Of a stretch of DNA of 6,136 nucleotides, positions 5,228 to 6,136 are shown in pieces (positions within the stretch are counted from its first letter, which is position 1; every line of letters starts with the position of its first letter). The stretch is from the NCBI GenBank assembly GCA_030610025.1, contig JAUWSP010000182.1, positions 1 to 6,136 on the forward strand, given 5' to 3'. Position numbers and translations under genes: made by a program. The stretch comes from Acidobacteriota bacterium (lineage in GTDB: Bacteria > Acidobacteriota > Thermoanaerobaculia > Multivoradales > JAHEKO01). The notes beneath the pieces were generated by a model, which had not been told where the DNA came from, made no database searches, and saw only the letters and a program-made list of their open reading frames with translations.

Positions 5228-6136
5228 ATGCTCAGACGAATCTTCTTGATCAGCCTGTCGATCCTCGCCCTGGCGACAGTCTGCGTGGCCCAGGACTGGG
5301 ATGAAATCGTCCTCTGGCCGGAGTATCAGCGGTCCTTCTTACAGGACGTGCCGACCCTTTTGATCACCGACGAGCAGCGACAGGTCTTTCTCGAGGCCTC
5401 TGCCGACGAACGCGACTCGATGATCGAAGCTTTCCTGGCCGACGATCCTGTGCCAGAGACTCCGGAGAACGAGCTTCTGGAGGCCATCAAAGCGCGCTAC
5501 CGCCTGGTGCACTCCGAGTTTCTCGCGCTGGAGGATCAGCGGGCCGCCGCTCTATTCCTGCACGGCAGGCCGACTCAGCGATTGGAAATCGAGTGTGCTC
5601 AGGCCTTCAAGCCCGTCGAGATCTGGGTCTATGGCGTCGCGGAGACAGCCGTGTCCCTGGTTTTCTACGAGACGATTCCCGATGGACCCTATCGCGTCTG
5701 GTTACCGGTCGATTCCAAGCGAGTTCTCTACAACAAGGAGATGGAATATTGGCTGGAGCAATGGGAGGAGCTGGGAGGAAAGAAGATCGCCAAGCGATTC
5801 GACCTCCAGATCTGTAAGCAGGCTCGGCTGGTGGATGAGGCCACTGGGATCGAAGGTTTGCGGGACTTTCAGCCTGGAAGACCAGAGAAAGACGACATTC
5901 TCCGGTACTTCGGACCGCCCGCAGATCTAGCCGAGTGGGCCCGTCAGGTGGTAGCCAGCGAGCCAACCGAGGGGGTGAAACACCTGGAAACCAGCGATCT
6001 GGAGGTTTTCTTCCCCGACAAGATCCGCCAGCGGACCGTGGCGCGATTCGTGGTGCCCATCCCCTCGGCGGCCGAGTTGGAGATCGCCGAGGAGGACGAA
6101 GAGCAGGGTCTCATCCTCGCCATGGAGGGCGTGATC
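5228..6136 (+). CDS. Secreted GWxTD-type domain protein, 3'-truncated by window edge
   Basis: The frame is open from the ATG at 5228 to the last base, giving 303 residues with no stop. An in-frame TAG at 5171 bounds it upstream. The N-terminus is a signal peptide: LRR, a hydrophobic core, then VCVA before Q22, fitting signal peptidase I. The Cys at 19 is not in a good lipobox. Residues 45-98 resemble the GWxTD-domain start: LITDEQRQVFLEAS, DERDSMIEAFL, then DDPVPETPENE (72-82) and RYRLVHSEF. Next, DQRAAALFLHGRP (103-115) matches the usual DRGRVYIxxGPP strand, and VEIWVYG (130-136) the usual EIWxY strand. However, the Gly-Trp-x-Thr-Asp motif itself is absent. The C-terminal part begins a second, probably beta-rich domain (about 255-303) with an acidic patch (ELEIAEEDEEQ). 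Family function is poorly known: these are large exported proteins common in Acidobacteriota and some related phyla. Similarity is moderate; the role is unassigned. Confidence 0.85.
   Translation, partial: MLRRIFLISLSILALATVCVAQDWDEIVLWPEYQRSFLQDVPTLLITDEQRQVFLEASADERDSMIEAFLADDPVPETPENELLEAIKARYRLVHSEFLALEDQRAAALFLHGRPTQRLEIECAQAFKPVEIWVYGVAETAVSLVFYETIPDGPYRVWLPVDSKRVLYNKEMEYWLEQWEELGGKKIAKRFDLQICKQARLVDEATGIEGLRDFQPGRPEKDDILRYFGPPADLAEWARQVVASEPTEGVKHLETSDLEVFFPDKIRQRTVARFVVPIPSAAELEIAEEDEEQGLILAMEGVI

Noticed and set aside
5593..5966. Short open frames on both strands inside the GWxTD-type gene
   Set aside because: The 303-codon frame from 5228 with a signal peptide and domain similarity explains this stretch.

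Overview
The window is 6.1 kb of GC-rich bacterial chromosome with two forward blocks on either side of a reverse pair. The genes have close family matches but no strict species marker. A GWxTD-type secreted protein, an aa3-type oxidase cluster with a DUF420 gene, and a YhaM-type nuclease outside an obvious Firmicute background together suggest Acidobacteriota or a related phylum. That assignment is an inference from gene content, not a phylogenetic result.

Positions 1-2732 (forward) hold the 3' part of a cytochrome c oxidase operon. It contains subunit III (5' end cut by the window), subunit IV, a 67-residue two-helix membrane protein, a 103-residue exported protein with a Cys-x-x-Cys motif next to one helix, and subunit II with a complete CuA site. 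After a 140-nt gap comes a DUF420 membrane protein, a family linked to assembly of heme-copper oxidases. The first five genes are packed with 0-19 nt between them, so they are probably one transcript. Subunit I should lie just upstream, outside the window. Subunits II, III and IV would join subunit I in the inner membrane to oxidise cytochrome c and reduce oxygen. The two small unassigned genes sit among the subunit genes and are the best candidates here for an undescribed accessory subunit or metal-site assembly factor.

Positions 2733-2854 lie between convergent genes and carry about five tandem copies of an 8-nt unit plus an inverted repeat.

Positions 2855-5067 (reverse) hold a two-gene operon: a YhaM-like protein (OB fold plus HD phosphohydrolase domain, predicted 3'-5' exoribonuclease) followed, with a 4-nt overlap, by a membrane-anchored SGNH/GDSL-type hydrolase that appears to start at TTG.

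Positions 5068-5227 are a divergent promoter region. From 5228 a forward gene runs off the right edge. It encodes a secreted protein of the GWxTD type whose name-giving motif is degenerate. No tRNA, rRNA, CRISPR array, insertion sequence or phage gene was seen.
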